A program made the position numbers and the translations under genes. A model generated the notes under the pieces. That model had not been told where the DNA came from. It did not search any database and saw only the letters and a list, made by a program, of their open reading frames with translations. Positions 1 to 9,617 of a stretch of DNA of 64,000 nt are shown in pieces; position 1 is the stretch's first letter, and each line of letters starts with the position of its first letter. This stretch comes from Chthoniobacterales bacterium (GTDB lineage: Bacteria; Verrucomicrobiota; Verrucomicrobiia; Chthoniobacterales; DASVRZ01). The stretch is taken from the NCBI GenBank assembly GCA_039930045.1, contig JBDSQB010000014.1:62001-126000 (forward strand), in the 5' to 3' direction.

Positions 1-933
1 ATTTTCCGGAAGTGGTTTGGCAAAGTCATCCCAACCGGAGACAATAAATTCTCCGCATTGAACAGCGCCGTCTTCTCTGGCGGCAGTTTTATTTATGTCC
101 CACCGGGTGTGAAAGTGAAGCACCCGTTGCAGGCGTATTTTCGCATCAACTCCGAAAACTTTGGCCAGTTTGAGCGCACTCTCATTATTGTCGATGAAGG
201 TGCCGAACTAACTTACATGGAAGGCTGCACCGCCCCGAAATTTACCACCGCCACACTGCACAGTGCGGTCGTAGAACTCGTCGCGATGAAGGGCGCGAAG
301 ATTCAATATATCACCGTCCAAAACTGGTCTCCGAATGTTTTCAATCTCGTCACCAAGCGCGGCATCGCCCACGAAGAGGCCGAGGTGAAATGGATCGATT
401 GCAACATCGGCAGTCGGCTCACGATGAAATATCCTGGCGTCGTGATGAAGGGCCGCAAGGCTCGTGGCGAAGTGATTTCCATTGCGCTCGCCAACGACGG
501 ACAGCATCAGGACACCGGCGCAAAAATGATCCACGCAGCCGATGAGACGACTTCCAATGTAATCTCGAAATCGATCAGCGTGGGCAAAGGCCGCTCGACT
601 TACCGCGGGATGGTCCACATTCCCAAGCACCTCAAAGGCTGCAAAAACAACACCGAGTGCGACGCGTTGCTCATCAACAGCACGAGCCGCACGGACACGT
701 ATCCGGCGATCACCGTTCGGGGCACGGGCAACGTCACGCAGCATGAGGCGAGTGTGAGCCAGGTCAGTGCCGAGCAGATTTTTTACATGCAACAGCGCGG
801 CCTCACCGAAGGCCAAGCCATGTCTCTGAGCGTGAATGGATTCGTCAACGACCTCGTCCGTCAGTTCCCGATGGAATACAGCGTCGAACTCAAGCGCCTC
901 ATCGACATGGAGATGGAAGGCTCCGTCGGATAA
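1..933 (+). CDS. sufB: Fe-S cluster assembly protein SufB, 3' part
   Basis: The reading frame is open from base 1 and ends at TAA 931-933, giving the last 310 residues of a protein that is usually about 470, so the start lies outside the window. SufB is the scaffold on which SufBC2D builds Fe-S clusters in the cytoplasm. Visible family motifs are [12 protein letters not shown] near the beginning, [22 protein letters not shown] and the C-terminal [12 protein letters not shown]. The cysteine in NNTECDALL matches the sulfur-accepting Cys405 of E. coli SufB, and the HE of QHEASVS matches the conserved His/Glu pair (family knowledge). sufD follows after 20 bp with no sufC between them. Confidence 0.96.
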   Translation: MFRKWFGKVIPTGDNKFSALNSAVFSGGSFIYVPPGVKVKHPLQAYFRINSENFGQFERTLIIVDEGAELTYMEGCTAPKFTTATLHSAVVELVAMKGAKIQYITVQNWSPNVFNLVTKRGIAHEEAEVKWIDCNIGSRLTMKYPGVVMKGRKARGEVISIALANDGQHQDTGAKMIHAADETTSNVISKSISVGKGRSTYRGMVHIPKHLKGCKNNTECDALLINSTSRTDTYPAITVRGTGNVTQHEASVSQVSAEQIFYMQQRGLTEGQAMSLSVNGFVNDLVRQFPMEYSVELKRLIDMEMEGSVG

Positions 934-953
934 AACCTAACCACCTGCCGAAG

Positions 954-2273
954 ATGCTCCACGACGCACTCCTAGAAACGCCCATGGCTTCCTTGTTAGA
1001 GACACCATTCATCGACCCGACTGCGCCTGATTGGCTGCAAACGCTCCGCCAGCAAGCTTGGACTGATTTTCAAAACACGCCCGCTCCCAAGCGGAAAGAT
1101 GAGGCGTGGCGTTTTGCAAATCTGAAAATGTTGGAGCTGGATCAGTATCAGCCAGCTTCCAAGATCGATCGCGAAACCGAGCAAAAAATTCTGGCGCAAT
1201 CCACCGGGCTCAGCTCTGTTGCGGGCCGTCTGGTGTTTGCCAACGGCATCCTCCTGGCTAAGCAAAACTTGACTGCAGAACTTATCGCCCAAGGTGTGCA
1301 GTTTCTGAGTTTTGATGAAGCGGTGAATTTTGTTCCCGAGTTGATTCAGCAACATTTCATGACGCAAACTGTGGGACTCGGTTCCGCACGGCTTGCCGCT
1401 TTGCACAAAGCCAAGGTGAGCACTGGGACGGTGATCCATGTTCCGAAAAATGTGGAAATCGCCTTGCCGCTGGAAATTTTTCACTGGCTCGACGGGCAGA
1501 ATTCCACGGTGTTTCCGCACACGCTGATCATCCTCGGCGACAACGCGAAACTTACCGTTTTGGAGCACTATCAATCGACTCAAAGTCAGACGGAAGGTCT
1601 AGCTTGCGCGGTGAATGATTTGATCCTCGGTGCGGGTGCCCGACTCACTTACGTGTCCGTCCAGGATTGGAGCGACCATGCGCGAAGTTTTCAAATCAAC
1701 TCCACGGAACTCGCCCGCGATGCGCACGCGACTAACATGGTAGTGAATCTCGGTTCCAGCTACTCGCGTTACGAAAGCGCCAGCCGCATGCGTGGCCCGG
1801 GTGGTCGCAGCGACATGCTTGCGGTGAACGTGGCCACCGATCATCAGGAATACGACCAGCGCACTTTGCAGGATCACGCGCAGCCGCATTGTACTAGCGA
1901 TCTGCTTTACAAAAACGCGCTGCTGGATTTTTCCCGCACCATTTTTGCAGGTCTCATCAGGGTCGAGGAGCACAGTCACAAAACCGATGCCTACCAGAAA
2001 GTGCGCAACCTCATCCTAAGTGATGACGCGGAGGCGAACTCCATGCCGGGATTGGAAATCCTGGCCGACGACGTGCGTTGCAGTCACGGTGCCACCAGCG
2101 GGCAACTCGAGCAGGACGAGGTTTTTTATCTACTCAGCCGCGGGATTCCAGAAGCGGCGGCCCGCAAATTACTCGTGATGGGATTTCTCAATGAAGCCAT
2201 CAACCGACTTGAGAATGAGTCGATTGAAACTCATCTCAATTCGCTGATCGCGCAAAAATTCGCGACTCTGTAA
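954..2273 (+). CDS. sufD: Fe-S cluster assembly protein SufD
   Basis: 439 residues, typical for SufD, the partner that forms a heterodimer with SufB in the SufBCD scaffold. The C-terminal core is diagnostic: HKTDAYQKVRNLILSDDAEA, RCSHGATSG (the His equivalent to E. coli SufD His360) and DEVFYLLSRGIPEAAARKLL. The N-terminal EAWRFANL segment also fits the family. An in-frame ATG at 984 is a possible alternative start; neither site has a Shine-Dalgarno sequence, and the leader is C-rich (CCTAACCACC). It lies 20 bp after sufB and is almost certainly cotranscribed. It converges on mtgA with only 9 bp between the stops and no terminator hairpin that I can see. Confidence 0.96.
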   Translation: MLHDALLETPMASLLETPFIDPTAPDWLQTLRQQAWTDFQNTPAPKRKDEAWRFANLKMLELDQYQPASKIDRETEQKILAQSTGLSSVAGRLVFANGILLAKQNLTAELIAQGVQFLSFDEAVNFVPELIQQHFMTQTVGLGSARLAALHKAKVSTGTVIHVPKNVEIALPLEIFHWLDGQNSTVFPHTLIILGDNAKLTVLEHYQSTQSQTEGLACAVNDLILGAGARLTYVSVQDWSDHARSFQINSTELARDAHATNMVVNLGSSYSRYESASRMRGPGGRSDMLAVNVATDHQEYDQRTLQDHAQPHCTSDLLYKNALLDFSRTIFAGLIRVEEHSHKTDAYQKVRNLILSDDAEANSMPGLEILADDVRCSHGATSGQLEQDEVFYLLSRGIPEAAARKLLVMGFLNEAINRLENESIETHLNSLIAQKFATL

Positions 2274-2282
2274 AAATCCCAA

Positions 2283-3023
2283 TCATAAGGGCCAGCGGGG
2301 GCTCTGGCGCAGTTTACGAATGATCCGACTTACATAGCGCTGGACCTTGGCCGTCGGGTGCAGCGGCGTGCGATCTCGTGGGTTCGGCAGCATCGCTGTG
2401 ATCAGAGCTGCCTGCGAGGCGTTCAGTTTTTTTGAGGGAATATGCCAGTAATGCTGCGAGGCGGCCTCGATCCCGTAGAGGCCGTCGCCGGTTTCGATGA
2501 CATTTATATAGAGCTCGAAGATACGGCGCTTGGTGAGCATCTTTTCCATGAGGATCGTGTAGTAGGCTTCCAAGGGTTTGCGCACCCAGGAACGACCCTG
2601 CCAGAGAAAGAGTGAGCGGGCGCATTGCATCGTAATCGTTGAAGCACCGCGAGTTGGTTTGCCCAAGCGTTCCGCGTCGGCAACTGCGTGATCGACCTCC
2701 ACCCAGTCGAAGCCCTTGTGGGTAAAAAAACGCGCATCCTCTGTCTGCCAGACTGCTTTTAGAAAATACGGCGAGACGTTTTCCAGCCGCACCCAGCGTA
2801 GCGCAGGCACTGGAGCTGGACCCGAATGACGGCGGCCTTGAACGCGGCGGATGAGCATCAATGGAGTGTAACTCGGATCAAAATAACGCACCGCTAACAC
2901 CTCGATCATCGGAAAGAAAATCAGGAATGCCAGTGTCCAGAGAAGCACGCGGACGATACGGCTCCCGCGTCTGGCAGGAGGCGACGATCGTTTCTCTCGA
3001 GCTGCTACAGAAGTGCGCGCCAC
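2283..3023 (-). CDS. mtgA: Monofunctional biosynthetic peptidoglycan transglycosylase
   Basis: 246 residues. It is a GT51 enzyme that polymerises lipid II into glycan strands at the outer face of the inner membrane. One N-terminal membrane anchor is visible (residues about 22-45, VLLWTLAFLIFFPMIEVLAV). GT51 motifs follow in order: EDARFFTHKGFDW with the catalytic Glu, GASTITMQCARSLFL, and RRIFELYINVIETGDGLYGI. There is no penicillin-binding transpeptidase domain, and the length fits MtgA (about 240) rather than a class A PBP. It starts 3 bp after the pdxJ stop, so it is translated from the purH-pdxJ-mtgA transcript. Confidence 0.95.
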   Translation of the reverse strand: MARTSVAAREKRSSPPARRGSRIVRVLLWTLAFLIFFPMIEVLAVRYFDPSYTPLMLIRRVQGRRHSGPAPVPALRWVRLENVSPYFLKAVWQTEDARFFTHKGFDWVEVDHAVADAERLGKPTRGASTITMQCARSLFLWQGRSWVRKPLEAYYTILMEKMLTKRRIFELYINVIETGDGLYGIEAASQHYWHIPSKKLNASQAALITAMLPNPRDRTPLHPTAKVQRYVSRIIRKLRQSPRWPL

Positions 3024-3026
3024 GAG

Positions 3027-3767
3027 TCAGGACTCGTAGGATTCCATCGCGGTGAGCATCTCGCGCACGGCGGTTTCCAATCCGACGCTGATGCTCCGCG
3101 AAATGATGGAATGGCCGATGTTGAGTTCGTTCAGCCCCGGAATCTGGAGGATGCTAACGATATTCACGTAGTTGATGCCGTGGCCTGCATTGACGATAAG
3201 CTTTTTCTTTTGGGCCAGCCGCGCGGAATCAACCAGGCGTGCGAGTTCCTCTTTCTGCGCCTTGCCGATCGCATTCGCAAACGCACCGGTGTGCAACTCG
3301 ACCATTTCCGCTCCCAACTCCGCAGCGGCCTCGATTTGGCGATGATCTGGATCGATGAAAAGACTGATGCGAATCCCGGCCGACTGCAGCCGTTTGATCG
3401 TTGGCTCCAAGGCCCGGCGATGACGCACCGCGTGGAGCCCGCCTTCTGTGGTGATTTCCTGCCGGTTTTCTGGCACCAGACACACGTCGTCCGGTTGAAT
3501 CCGCAAGGCGATTTCGAGGATCTCCCGAGTGTTGCCCATTTCCAGATTGAGCTTAGTCACGATGCTCTGGCGGAGCTGGCGAACGTCCTCGTCCTGAATG
3601 TGGCGGCGGTCTGCCCGCAGATGCACGGTGATGCCGTGGGCACCGGCGCGTTCGCAGGCGGAGGCGGCTTCGAGCAGGCGCGGCTCGGCGTTGGGGTGCG
3701 TCTGCATTTGCGCGTAACGCGCCTGCCGCAGCGTGGCCACGTGGTCGATGTTGACGCCGAGTTTCAT
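3027..3767 (-). CDS. pdxJ: Pyridoxine 5'-phosphate synthase
   Basis: 246 residues, the usual PdxJ length. The enzyme condenses 1-deoxyxylulose 5-phosphate with 3-amino-2-oxopropyl phosphate to make pyridoxine 5'-phosphate (DXP-dependent vitamin B6 route). Family motifs seen are MKLGVNIDHVATLRQAR at the N-terminus, GITVHLRADRRHIQDEDV (catalytic Glu/His region), EMVELHTGAFA and NAGHGINYVNI near the end. It lies 27 bp downstream of purH and 3 bp upstream of mtgA, so all three are probably one transcript. Confidence 0.97.
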   Translation of the reverse strand: MKLGVNIDHVATLRQARYAQMQTHPNAEPRLLEAASACERAGAHGITVHLRADRRHIQDEDVRQLRQSIVTKLNLEMGNTREILEIALRIQPDDVCLVPENRQEITTEGGLHAVRHRRALEPTIKRLQSAGIRISLFIDPDHRQIEAAAELGAEMVELHTGAFANAIGKAQKEELARLVDSARLAQKKKLIVNAGHGINYVNIVSILQIPGLNELNIGHSIISRSISVGLETAVREMLTAMESYES

Positions 3768-3794
3768 GGAAATGTGACCGCGCTGGCAGAGTTG

Positions 3795-5324
3795 CTAGTG
3801 ACGGAAATGCCGGATGCCGGTGAAGACCATGGAAATTTTCCGCTCGTTGGCGGCAGCGATCACCTCGGCATCGCGGACGGAGCCGCCCGGTTGAATCGCG
3901 CAAGTGGCACCGGCCTCGGCGGCAGCGATCAGGCCGTCTGGGAATGGGAAAAACGCGTCGCTGCAAACGGCGCTGCCCTTCAGCGAAAGCCCGGCCTCGC
4001 CTGCTTTCCAGACCGCGATGCGACTCGAATCTACGCGGGACATTTGCCCGGCGCCGATGCCGAGTGTGCGATCCTTGCTGGTGTAAACAATGGCGTTGGA
4101 TTTGACGTGCTTGACGATTTTCCAGCCAAACGCCATGGCTTTCATTTCGTCGATGGTCGGAGGACGTTCGGTGACGACCTTCTCTTCCATTCCACTGAAA
4201 TTCGCCCGGTCCACATCCTGCACGAGGACGCCGCCCATGACGGCGCGATAGTCGAGTTCGTGCGCTCCGCCCTGAGCCACATCGGCCATGCGCATGAGAC
4301 GAAGATTCTTTTTTTTCTGCAAAAGCGCACGCGCATCCGGCTCAAAGTCCGGTGCGATGATGACCTCGCTGAAAATCTCGCCGATGGCTCGCGCGAGCGC
4401 TTCAGTGAGCGGGCGGTTTGTAATAATAATCCCGCCAAACGGCGCCTGCTTGTCGGTGGCAAACGCCTTCAGCCACGCTTCGCGCAGATCCGGGTCGCTG
4501 CCAACTCCACACGGATTGGTGTGCTTCAAAATGGCAACGGTGGGCTCATTAAATTCCAGAATCAGGCGGCCCGCCGCACTGATGTCGAGGATGTTGTTGT
4601 AGGAAAGTTCCTTACCGTGGAGTTGAGAAAAATGGTCGTTGAAATGGCCGTAAAGCGCGGCTTCCTGATGCGGATTTTCGCCGTAGCGCAGGCGCTGGGT
4701 GAGCGGGAGCGAGAGGGAAAAATTCGTTCCGCATTCCTGCTCGCGATTGAGGAATGTGGAGATCATCTGATCGTAGCGCGCGGTCAGTTGAAAGACTTTG
4801 ATCGCCAGTTTTTCGCGGAGACTGAGGGTGGTCTCGCCATTATTTTCGGCGAGTTCGGCCAAGACAACTTCATAATCCGTGGGATCGGTAACGACGGTGA
4901 CGAAGCGGTAATTTTTCGCCGCGCTGCGGAGCATGGAGGGTCCGCCGATGTCGATCTGCTCAATGGCTTGTTCGAGAGTGACGTCAGGTTTGGCGACCGT
5001 TTCTTCGAAGGGATACAAGTTGACCACGACTAAATCAATGGGCTCGATTCCAGCGGAGGCGGCTTCCTTCACATGCTGCTCGTTGTCACGGACGTAGAGC
5101 AGCCCACCGTGGACGAGGGGATGCAGCGTTTTCACGCGGCCATTCATCATTTCCGGAAATTTGGTGAGATCGGAAACGTCTTTGCAGGCGATGCCTTCCG
5201 CGCGCAGCAAGGTGGCGGTGCCGCCGGTGGATACGAGTTCGATGCCACTCTCCGCAAGCTTTTTGGCAAAGGGCACGAGGCCGGCTTTATCGGACACGGA
5301 GAGAAGGGCACGCTGGATTTTCAT
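3795..5324 (-). CDS. purH: Bifunctional AICAR transformylase / IMP cyclohydrolase
   Basis: 509 residues, close to the family's 510-530. It carries out the last two steps of de novo purine synthesis: formylation of AICAR with 10-formyl-THF, then ring closure to IMP. The N-terminal MGS-like cyclohydrolase domain (about 1-190) has [11 protein letters not shown] and [15 protein letters not shown]. The C-terminal transformylase domain (about 200-509) has the catalytic KH in [14 protein letters not shown], and later the folate-site region [20 protein letters not shown]. It is followed by pdxJ; lpxD ends 54 bp upstream. Confidence 0.97.
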   Translation of the reverse strand: MKIQRALLSVSDKAGLVPFAKKLAESGIELVSTGGTATLLRAEGIACKDVSDLTKFPEMMNGRVKTLHPLVHGGLLYVRDNEQHVKEAASAGIEPIDLVVVNLYPFEETVAKPDVTLEQAIEQIDIGGPSMLRSAAKNYRFVTVVTDPTDYEVVLAELAENNGETTLSLREKLAIKVFQLTARYDQMISTFLNREQECGTNFSLSLPLTQRLRYGENPHQEAALYGHFNDHFSQLHGKELSYNNILDISAAGRLILEFNEPTVAILKHTNPCGVGSDPDLREAWLKAFATDKQAPFGGIIITNRPLTEALARAIGEIFSEVIIAPDFEPDARALLQKKKNLRLMRMADVAQGGAHELDYRAVMGGVLVQDVDRANFSGMEEKVVTERPPTIDEMKAMAFGWKIVKHVKSNAIVYTSKDRTLGIGAGQMSRVDSSRIAVWKAGEAGLSLKGSAVCSDAFFPFPDGLIAAAEAGATCAIQPGGSVRDAEVIAAANERKISMVFTGIRHFRH

Positions 5325-5378
5325 AGGGCGGAAAAGATGGAGAATGCCGGTGGAAAAAGCAACAGGATAGGATCGCGC

Positions 5379-6401
5379 TTACTCGGCGCTGGCGCTCTTT
5401 TCGAGTGCTTTCACGCGGGCAAAAAGTTTGGGCAGACGACTTTGGTAAGCCAATTTTTCAGCCATGTCCTTGGCAGGTTCGGCGTAATAACCGATCCATT
5501 TGGTGCCAGCGGGGATGTTTTTGCTGACGCCGGCCTTGGCCCCGATGATGGCTTGGTCGCCGATTTTCACATGACCGACGATACCAGCTCCGCCGGCGAC
5601 GATGACGTAATTACCGAGGTGCGTGCTCCCCGAGATGCCGACTTGGGCAATAATGAGGCAGTGTTTTCCGATGACCACGTTGTGCGCGATCTGGACGAGA
5701 TTGTCAATTTTGGTGCCTGCGCCGATCCACGTGCGACCAAAGCGGGCGCGGTCGATGGTGGTGTTAGCCCCAATCTCCACATCGTCATCCAACTGGACAA
5801 TGCCGATCTGCGGAATCTTCTGGTGACGACCGTCGATCATCTCAAAACCATAGCCATCGGACCCGATGACGGCTCCGCTGTGGATGATGACGCGGCTGCC
5901 GATCTGGGCGCGCTCGCGAATAGTGACGTTCGGATAAATCAGGCAGTTTTCTCCCAGGATGCTGCCGTGGCCAATGTAGGTATTGGCGCCAATGACCGTG
6001 CCCACACCGATTGTGACCCCGGGTTCAATCACGACATTTGGCTGAATGGAAACCGTGGGATCGATTTGACAATTTTCTCCGATGACCGCTCGTGGATGAA
6101 TCCCTTGTGCCCAAACCGGCGGTTCGGGGCGGAATTTTGCCATGATGGTAGTGAAGGCGAGTGAGGGATTTTCCACGGCGATGAGCGCGCCTTGGATCGT
6201 CACCTCTACGTCGGGCCGAACCAGAACTGCCCCAGCCTGGGTGCTCTTTAAGTCCGCCAAATATTTGGGATTGGCGAAGAATGCTATGTCACTCGACTGC
6301 GACTCGACCAGCGAGGCGACGCCTTGAATGGGAGTCGCGCCATCGCCAGATAACAATGTGCCCCCGACGAGTTCGACGATTTCTTGGACGTTCAGAATCA
6401 T
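5379..6401 (-). CDS. lpxD: UDP-3-O-(3-hydroxyacyl)glucosamine N-acyltransferase
   Basis: 340 residues, normal for LpxD, the third step of lipid A synthesis (acyl transfer from acyl-ACP to UDP-3-O-acylglucosamine). The N-terminal uridine-binding domain (about 1-95) leads into a long left-handed beta-helix of hexapeptide repeats (about 100-300). The catalytic histidine lies in [16 protein letters not shown]. The C-terminal helix [14 protein letters not shown] closes the trimer. No Shine-Dalgarno precedes the ATG. A strong terminator (6423-6456) separates it from ompH-bamA upstream, so it needs its own promoter or readthrough. Confidence 0.97.
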   Translation of the reverse strand: MILNVQEIVELVGGTLLSGDGATPIQGVASLVESQSSDIAFFANPKYLADLKSTQAGAVLVRPDVEVTIQGALIAVENPSLAFTTIMAKFRPEPPVWAQGIHPRAVIGENCQIDPTVSIQPNVVIEPGVTIGVGTVIGANTYIGHGSILGENCLIYPNVTIRERAQIGSRVIIHSGAVIGSDGYGFEMIDGRHQKIPQIGIVQLDDDVEIGANTTIDRARFGRTWIGAGTKIDNLVQIAHNVVIGKHCLIIAQVGISGSTHLGNYVIVAGGAGIVGHVKIGDQAIIGAKAGVSKNIPAGTKWIGYYAEPAKDMAEKLAYQSRLPKLFARVKALEKSASAE

Positions 6402-6422
6402 GGTTTGGGAAAAATGGCTGCG

Positions 6423-6456
6423 AGAAAAAGAAAGGGCAGCCTGTGGAGGCTGCCCT
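6423..6456 (-). terminator. Rho-independent terminator after ompH
   Basis: A perfect 9-bp stem (AGGGCAGCC pairing with GGCTGCCCT, 6433-6456) with a 6-nt loop. On the minus strand it is followed by a U-rich run made from the A-rich bases 6423-6432. It lies 27 bp past the ompH stop and 22 bp before the lpxD start. Confidence 0.8.
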
Positions 6457-6482
6457 AACTGGTTAAAAGATGGAAGTGAGAT

Positions 6483-7115
6483 TTATTTCTTGGCCTTAGG
6501 CGTCTTCTCTGGAGTTGCCGTCGGAGTGGCGCTAGCCGCCGCTGGAGCGGTCTGGCCCTTGTTCAGTGTGTCGATGATCGTCTGGCTGAAGTCGAAGGTG
6601 TCGCGAGCGTAGAGGAGGAATGGAACGCTGTTCAAGCTGGCTCCAGAACGGTCAAAAACGATATCGAAGTTTTCCGCAGTTACCTTGTCCTGAATGAGTT
6701 TGTTGATTTCCTCAACGATGCCATTGCGCATCCGAACGGCTTGTTCCTGAAGTTGTTTTTCGCGAGTCACACGGAAATCGTTGATGTCTTTTTCCATGCC
6801 TTTCGCGTCGTTGATCTTCTCGTCGCGGGTCTTGGCTTTCTGCTCCTTGGTGTCGTTGCTCAACTCGGTTTTCTTGAGCTCATCGTTGAGCTTGTTGATC
6901 TCATCGATCTGCTTTTTGTAGCCTTCGATACGGTCGTCGAGTTCCTTTTTGGCGGCGGCGCGGGCGTCGTTGATCTTGGTCTCGGCGTCCTTGGTTTTAT
7001 AGTAACCTTGGAAGACTTTGTTCATGTCCACAGTGCCGACTTTGAGTTCAGCAGAGGCCGTGGAGGCAAATGCCATGGAGAGTGCAGCGAGGGTGAGGGT
7101 GAGGTATTTTTTCAT
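6483..7115 (-). CDS. skp: OmpH/Skp-family periplasmic chaperone
   Basis: 210 residues. A signal peptide is clear (MKKYLTLTLAALSMAFASTA, cleavage near ASA-EL). The mature protein begins LKVGTVDMNKVF, the standard Skp/OmpH opening, and continues as a highly charged coiled coil (about 45-150) that would form the tentacles of the trimer. An Ala/Thr/Pro/Lys tail of about 25 residues after position 185 is extra to the core family. Skp holds unfolded outer-membrane proteins on their way to BamA, and bamA lies directly upstream (61-bp gap), the order common in diderms. A strong terminator follows. Confidence 0.93.
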   Translation of the reverse strand: MKKYLTLTLAALSMAFASTASAELKVGTVDMNKVFQGYYKTKDAETKINDARAAAKKELDDRIEGYKKQIDEINKLNDELKKTELSNDTKEQKAKTRDEKINDAKGMEKDINDFRVTREKQLQEQAVRMRNGIVEEINKLIQDKVTAENFDIVFDRSGASLNSVPFLLYARDTFDFSQTIIDTLNKGQTAPAAASATPTATPEKTPKAKK

Positions 7116-7176
7116 TAGATGTTAGAGTGGGAGTGTCTTTTTGGTTTGGAATGAGACCTTCTGCAAGCGAATACGT

Positions 7177-9480
7177 TCAAAATTGATAGCCAACATTGAA
7201 GTTAAATTTGCCTGAAGAGTCATTAAAGCGGTCGGATTGGATGGGAATGCCGTAGTCGATGCGGATCGGACCGATCGGAAGATCGAGGCGCACACCGAAG
7301 CCGAAGTCGGAATTCACGTCGCCGCCGAAATCATAGGCGTCTGCGCTGACAAAGCCGGTGTCATAGAAGAAGGCACCGCGGACTTTTTCCACAATCGGGA
7401 AGGTGTATTCAGCGGTCAGATGCGCCATGGTGCGGCCACCGAGTGGGTTACCGAGTTCATCCTTGGGACCGACATCGCGATAATCGAAACCGCGCAAGCT
7501 GTTGGCGCCACCGAGATAGAGCCGGTCGAAGATCGGCACATTGCCGTTGCTCCAGCTATCGATGACTGCAGCCTCGGCATTGATCAGGAAAATCGTATCC
7601 CATGGCAGCGAGAAATACTGGGTGCCTTCGAGGCTGAAACCATAAGTCTCGACGTCGCCACCGAGAATTCCGCCTGCGTAATGAACGCCCGCGTCGATTT
7701 TATGGCCAGTCCGGGTGAGCTTGCCGCTGTCGCGTGTGTCGTTTGTGACAAAGAAGGAGAGTTGGCTCTTCAACTTGTCGCCTTCCTCTGCACGAATGGC
7801 CGAGGTGACATCGGAATCCAGGTTGTAGATGCCGACGTCCTCAATGCGGTATTCCAGACGAGCTTGGGTGAAATTGCCGAGAGGCTTGCGCAGCGTCGTG
7901 GCAAAACCGTAGTTTCGCTGTGAATAGACCGTGCTCTGGTAATCCGCTTCGCGGTAGTAAACCTCACCACCAAGCGAGAGTTTTTTATCCATGAAATATG
8001 GCTCCGTGAGACCGAGGATGAAGTCCTTGCGGCGGGCACCGTATTGCAATTTGAGCCGGAATTTCTGACCGGCGCCGGTAAAATTCGGATAACCCGCGAT
8101 GTCGAAGTTACCCTGGGTGACCTCGGCGAATCCGAGCAACGAATCGATAGAACTGAAGCCGAAGCCGAAGTTCAGTGAGCCGGTGCGTTTTTCGTCCACA
8201 TTGATATTTAAGTCCTTGCGGCCGGGCACCATCGTGTCGGTGGCGTAGGTCTCGACTTTCTCAAAATAATCGAGGCCTTCGAGACGTTTCTTGCTGATGT
8301 CCACGCGGACGGTGTCATAGACGTCGCCCGGAGCCAGAACCAGCTCGCGGCGGAGGACCTTGTCCTTGGTGCGGGTGTTGCCCGTGATGTTGATGCGCTC
8401 AAGGTAGCTTTGCACGCCTTCCTCGATTTTGTATTGCAGATTGACCGCGCCGGGACCGGCTGGAGTCGTGATCAAATCGACTTTCATGTCGGCGTAACCG
8501 AGGCGTCCGTAGGAATCCTCAATGGCCTTGATGTCCTTTTGACTTTGAGTCGGACCAAAAACGGTGCCTTCCTTCATCTGCAAAATGCCGCGGATTTGCT
8601 CCGTGGTGGCCAGTTGATTGCCCTCAATGCCGAGCGAGCGAACGGTGTATTTTGTTCCCTCGGAGATCGAAATGTTCAGGTCCACTTTTTTGCTGCTGAT
8701 GCGGACGACTTGCGAATCAATGATCTTTACGTCGGAATAACCAGCGTCCTGGTAGAGCAGTTTGATTTTTTGAAGATCCTCGTCGAGCTGGGTTGCGCTC
8801 AACTGGCCCGATTTATTGAAGAACGAAAGCAGGTTCTTCGGCTTGGTTTTCATTTCCTGAATGAGCCGCTTTTTCTTGAAAACGGTGTTTCCGGCGAAAT
8901 TGATATCGTTGATCTCCGTCTTCGCGCCTTCGGAAATGGTGAAAGTCACACGCGCTTTGCCGGTCTTGGCATCGACGTCGCTTTTGTATTGGATGCCAAT
9001 GTCGGTGTAGCCTTTTTTCTGATACATCTCGATGATCTTCTGGCGGTCGGCCTCGAGCGTGTCTTCGTTCAGGACGGCGCCCGGTTTGGCTGTGATTTCC
9101 TTGCGAATGCGGGTGGGTTTGATGATTTCGCCGCCGTCGATGACAACTTCGCTGACGGTCGCTTTGCCCTGCACCACGATGAAGACCTTAATGTTGTTTC
9201 CAGAAGGCTCGCCAAACATGCGGACATTGGTCACAGCGCCGGTGCGATAGAGGCTCTTAATATCCTCCTCGACAACGGGTTCCGAATAAGGCTTGCCGAC
9301 CGTGGTGCGGATGTTGGCAAGGATGCGTTCCTTGCTGATCGCGGCTGGACCAGCGTATTGGACCTCAATGGATTGCACAATCGGAGCACTCGGCGCTGTT
9401 TGCGAAAACGCGGGCAACGCGGTGAGCAGGAGCAGAAAGGCAGCGGAAACGATTCTCAAGGTGGTGGGAATGGTGGTCAT
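7177..9480 (-). CDS. bamA: Outer-membrane protein assembly factor BamA
   Basis: 767 residues, near the family norm (about 750-810). A signal peptide (about 1-27, ending ALPAFSQ) is followed by POTRA repeats to roughly residue 430; the repeating signature is visible in GNTVFKKKRLIQEM, GNQLATTEQIRGIL and GNTRTKDKVLRREL. A 16-stranded Omp85 barrel follows. The barrel carries the loop-6 motif SLRGF in LGGANSLRGFDYRD and ends in an aromatic residue (NFNVGYQF), the outer-membrane targeting signal. The protein inserts beta-barrels into the outer membrane. It is cotranscribed with skp. A possible weak terminator for the upstream mqnC lies just before its start. Confidence 0.97.
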   Translation of the reverse strand: MTTIPTTLRIVSAAFLLLLTALPAFSQTAPSAPIVQSIEVQYAGPAAISKERILANIRTTVGKPYSEPVVEEDIKSLYRTGAVTNVRMFGEPSGNNIKVFIVVQGKATVSEVVIDGGEIIKPTRIRKEITAKPGAVLNEDTLEADRQKIIEMYQKKGYTDIGIQYKSDVDAKTGKARVTFTISEGAKTEINDINFAGNTVFKKKRLIQEMKTKPKNLLSFFNKSGQLSATQLDEDLQKIKLLYQDAGYSDVKIIDSQVVRISSKKVDLNISISEGTKYTVRSLGIEGNQLATTEQIRGILQMKEGTVFGPTQSQKDIKAIEDSYGRLGYADMKVDLITTPAGPGAVNLQYKIEEGVQSYLERINITGNTRTKDKVLRRELVLAPGDVYDTVRVDISKKRLEGLDYFEKVETYATDTMVPGRKDLNINVDEKRTGSLNFGFGFSSIDSLLGFAEVTQGNFDIAGYPNFTGAGQKFRLKLQYGARRKDFILGLTEPYFMDKKLSLGGEVYYREADYQSTVYSQRNYGFATTLRKPLGNFTQARLEYRIEDVGIYNLDSDVTSAIRAEEGDKLKSQLSFFVTNDTRDSGKLTRTGHKIDAGVHYAGGILGGDVETYGFSLEGTQYFSLPWDTIFLINAEAAVIDSWSNGNVPIFDRLYLGGANSLRGFDYRDVGPKDELGNPLGGRTMAHLTAEYTFPIVEKVRGAFFYDTGFVSADAYDFGGDVNSDFGFGVRLDLPIGPIRIDYGIPIQSDRFNDSSGKFNFNVGYQF

Positions 9481-9503
9481 AATAAGGTTGGTGCGCGCAC
9501 GGG

Positions 9504-9521
9504 AAAATCCCGCAAAGCGGG
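9504..9521 (-). terminator. Possible weak terminator after mqnC
   Basis: On the minus strand, CCCGC-TTT-GCGGG (9509-9521) is followed by a TTTT run (bases 9504-9507). The stem has only 5 bp and the U-tract is short, so termination may be partial. The position, between mqnC and bamA on the same strand, is right for it. Confidence 0.4.
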
Positions 9522-9617
9522 CTATAGATGGGGGAAAACAGGGGCCAAGGTCAAGCGTTTCTCCAAAAGAAAAGACGCAAGCCGCCGAAATTGAGCCGAG
9601 TTGCAGCGAAATCTGGG

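Noticed and set aside
3111-5033. 640-residue open frame on the plus strand across pdxJ and purH
   Set aside because: It crosses two complete, conserved genes on the other strand and resembles no family.
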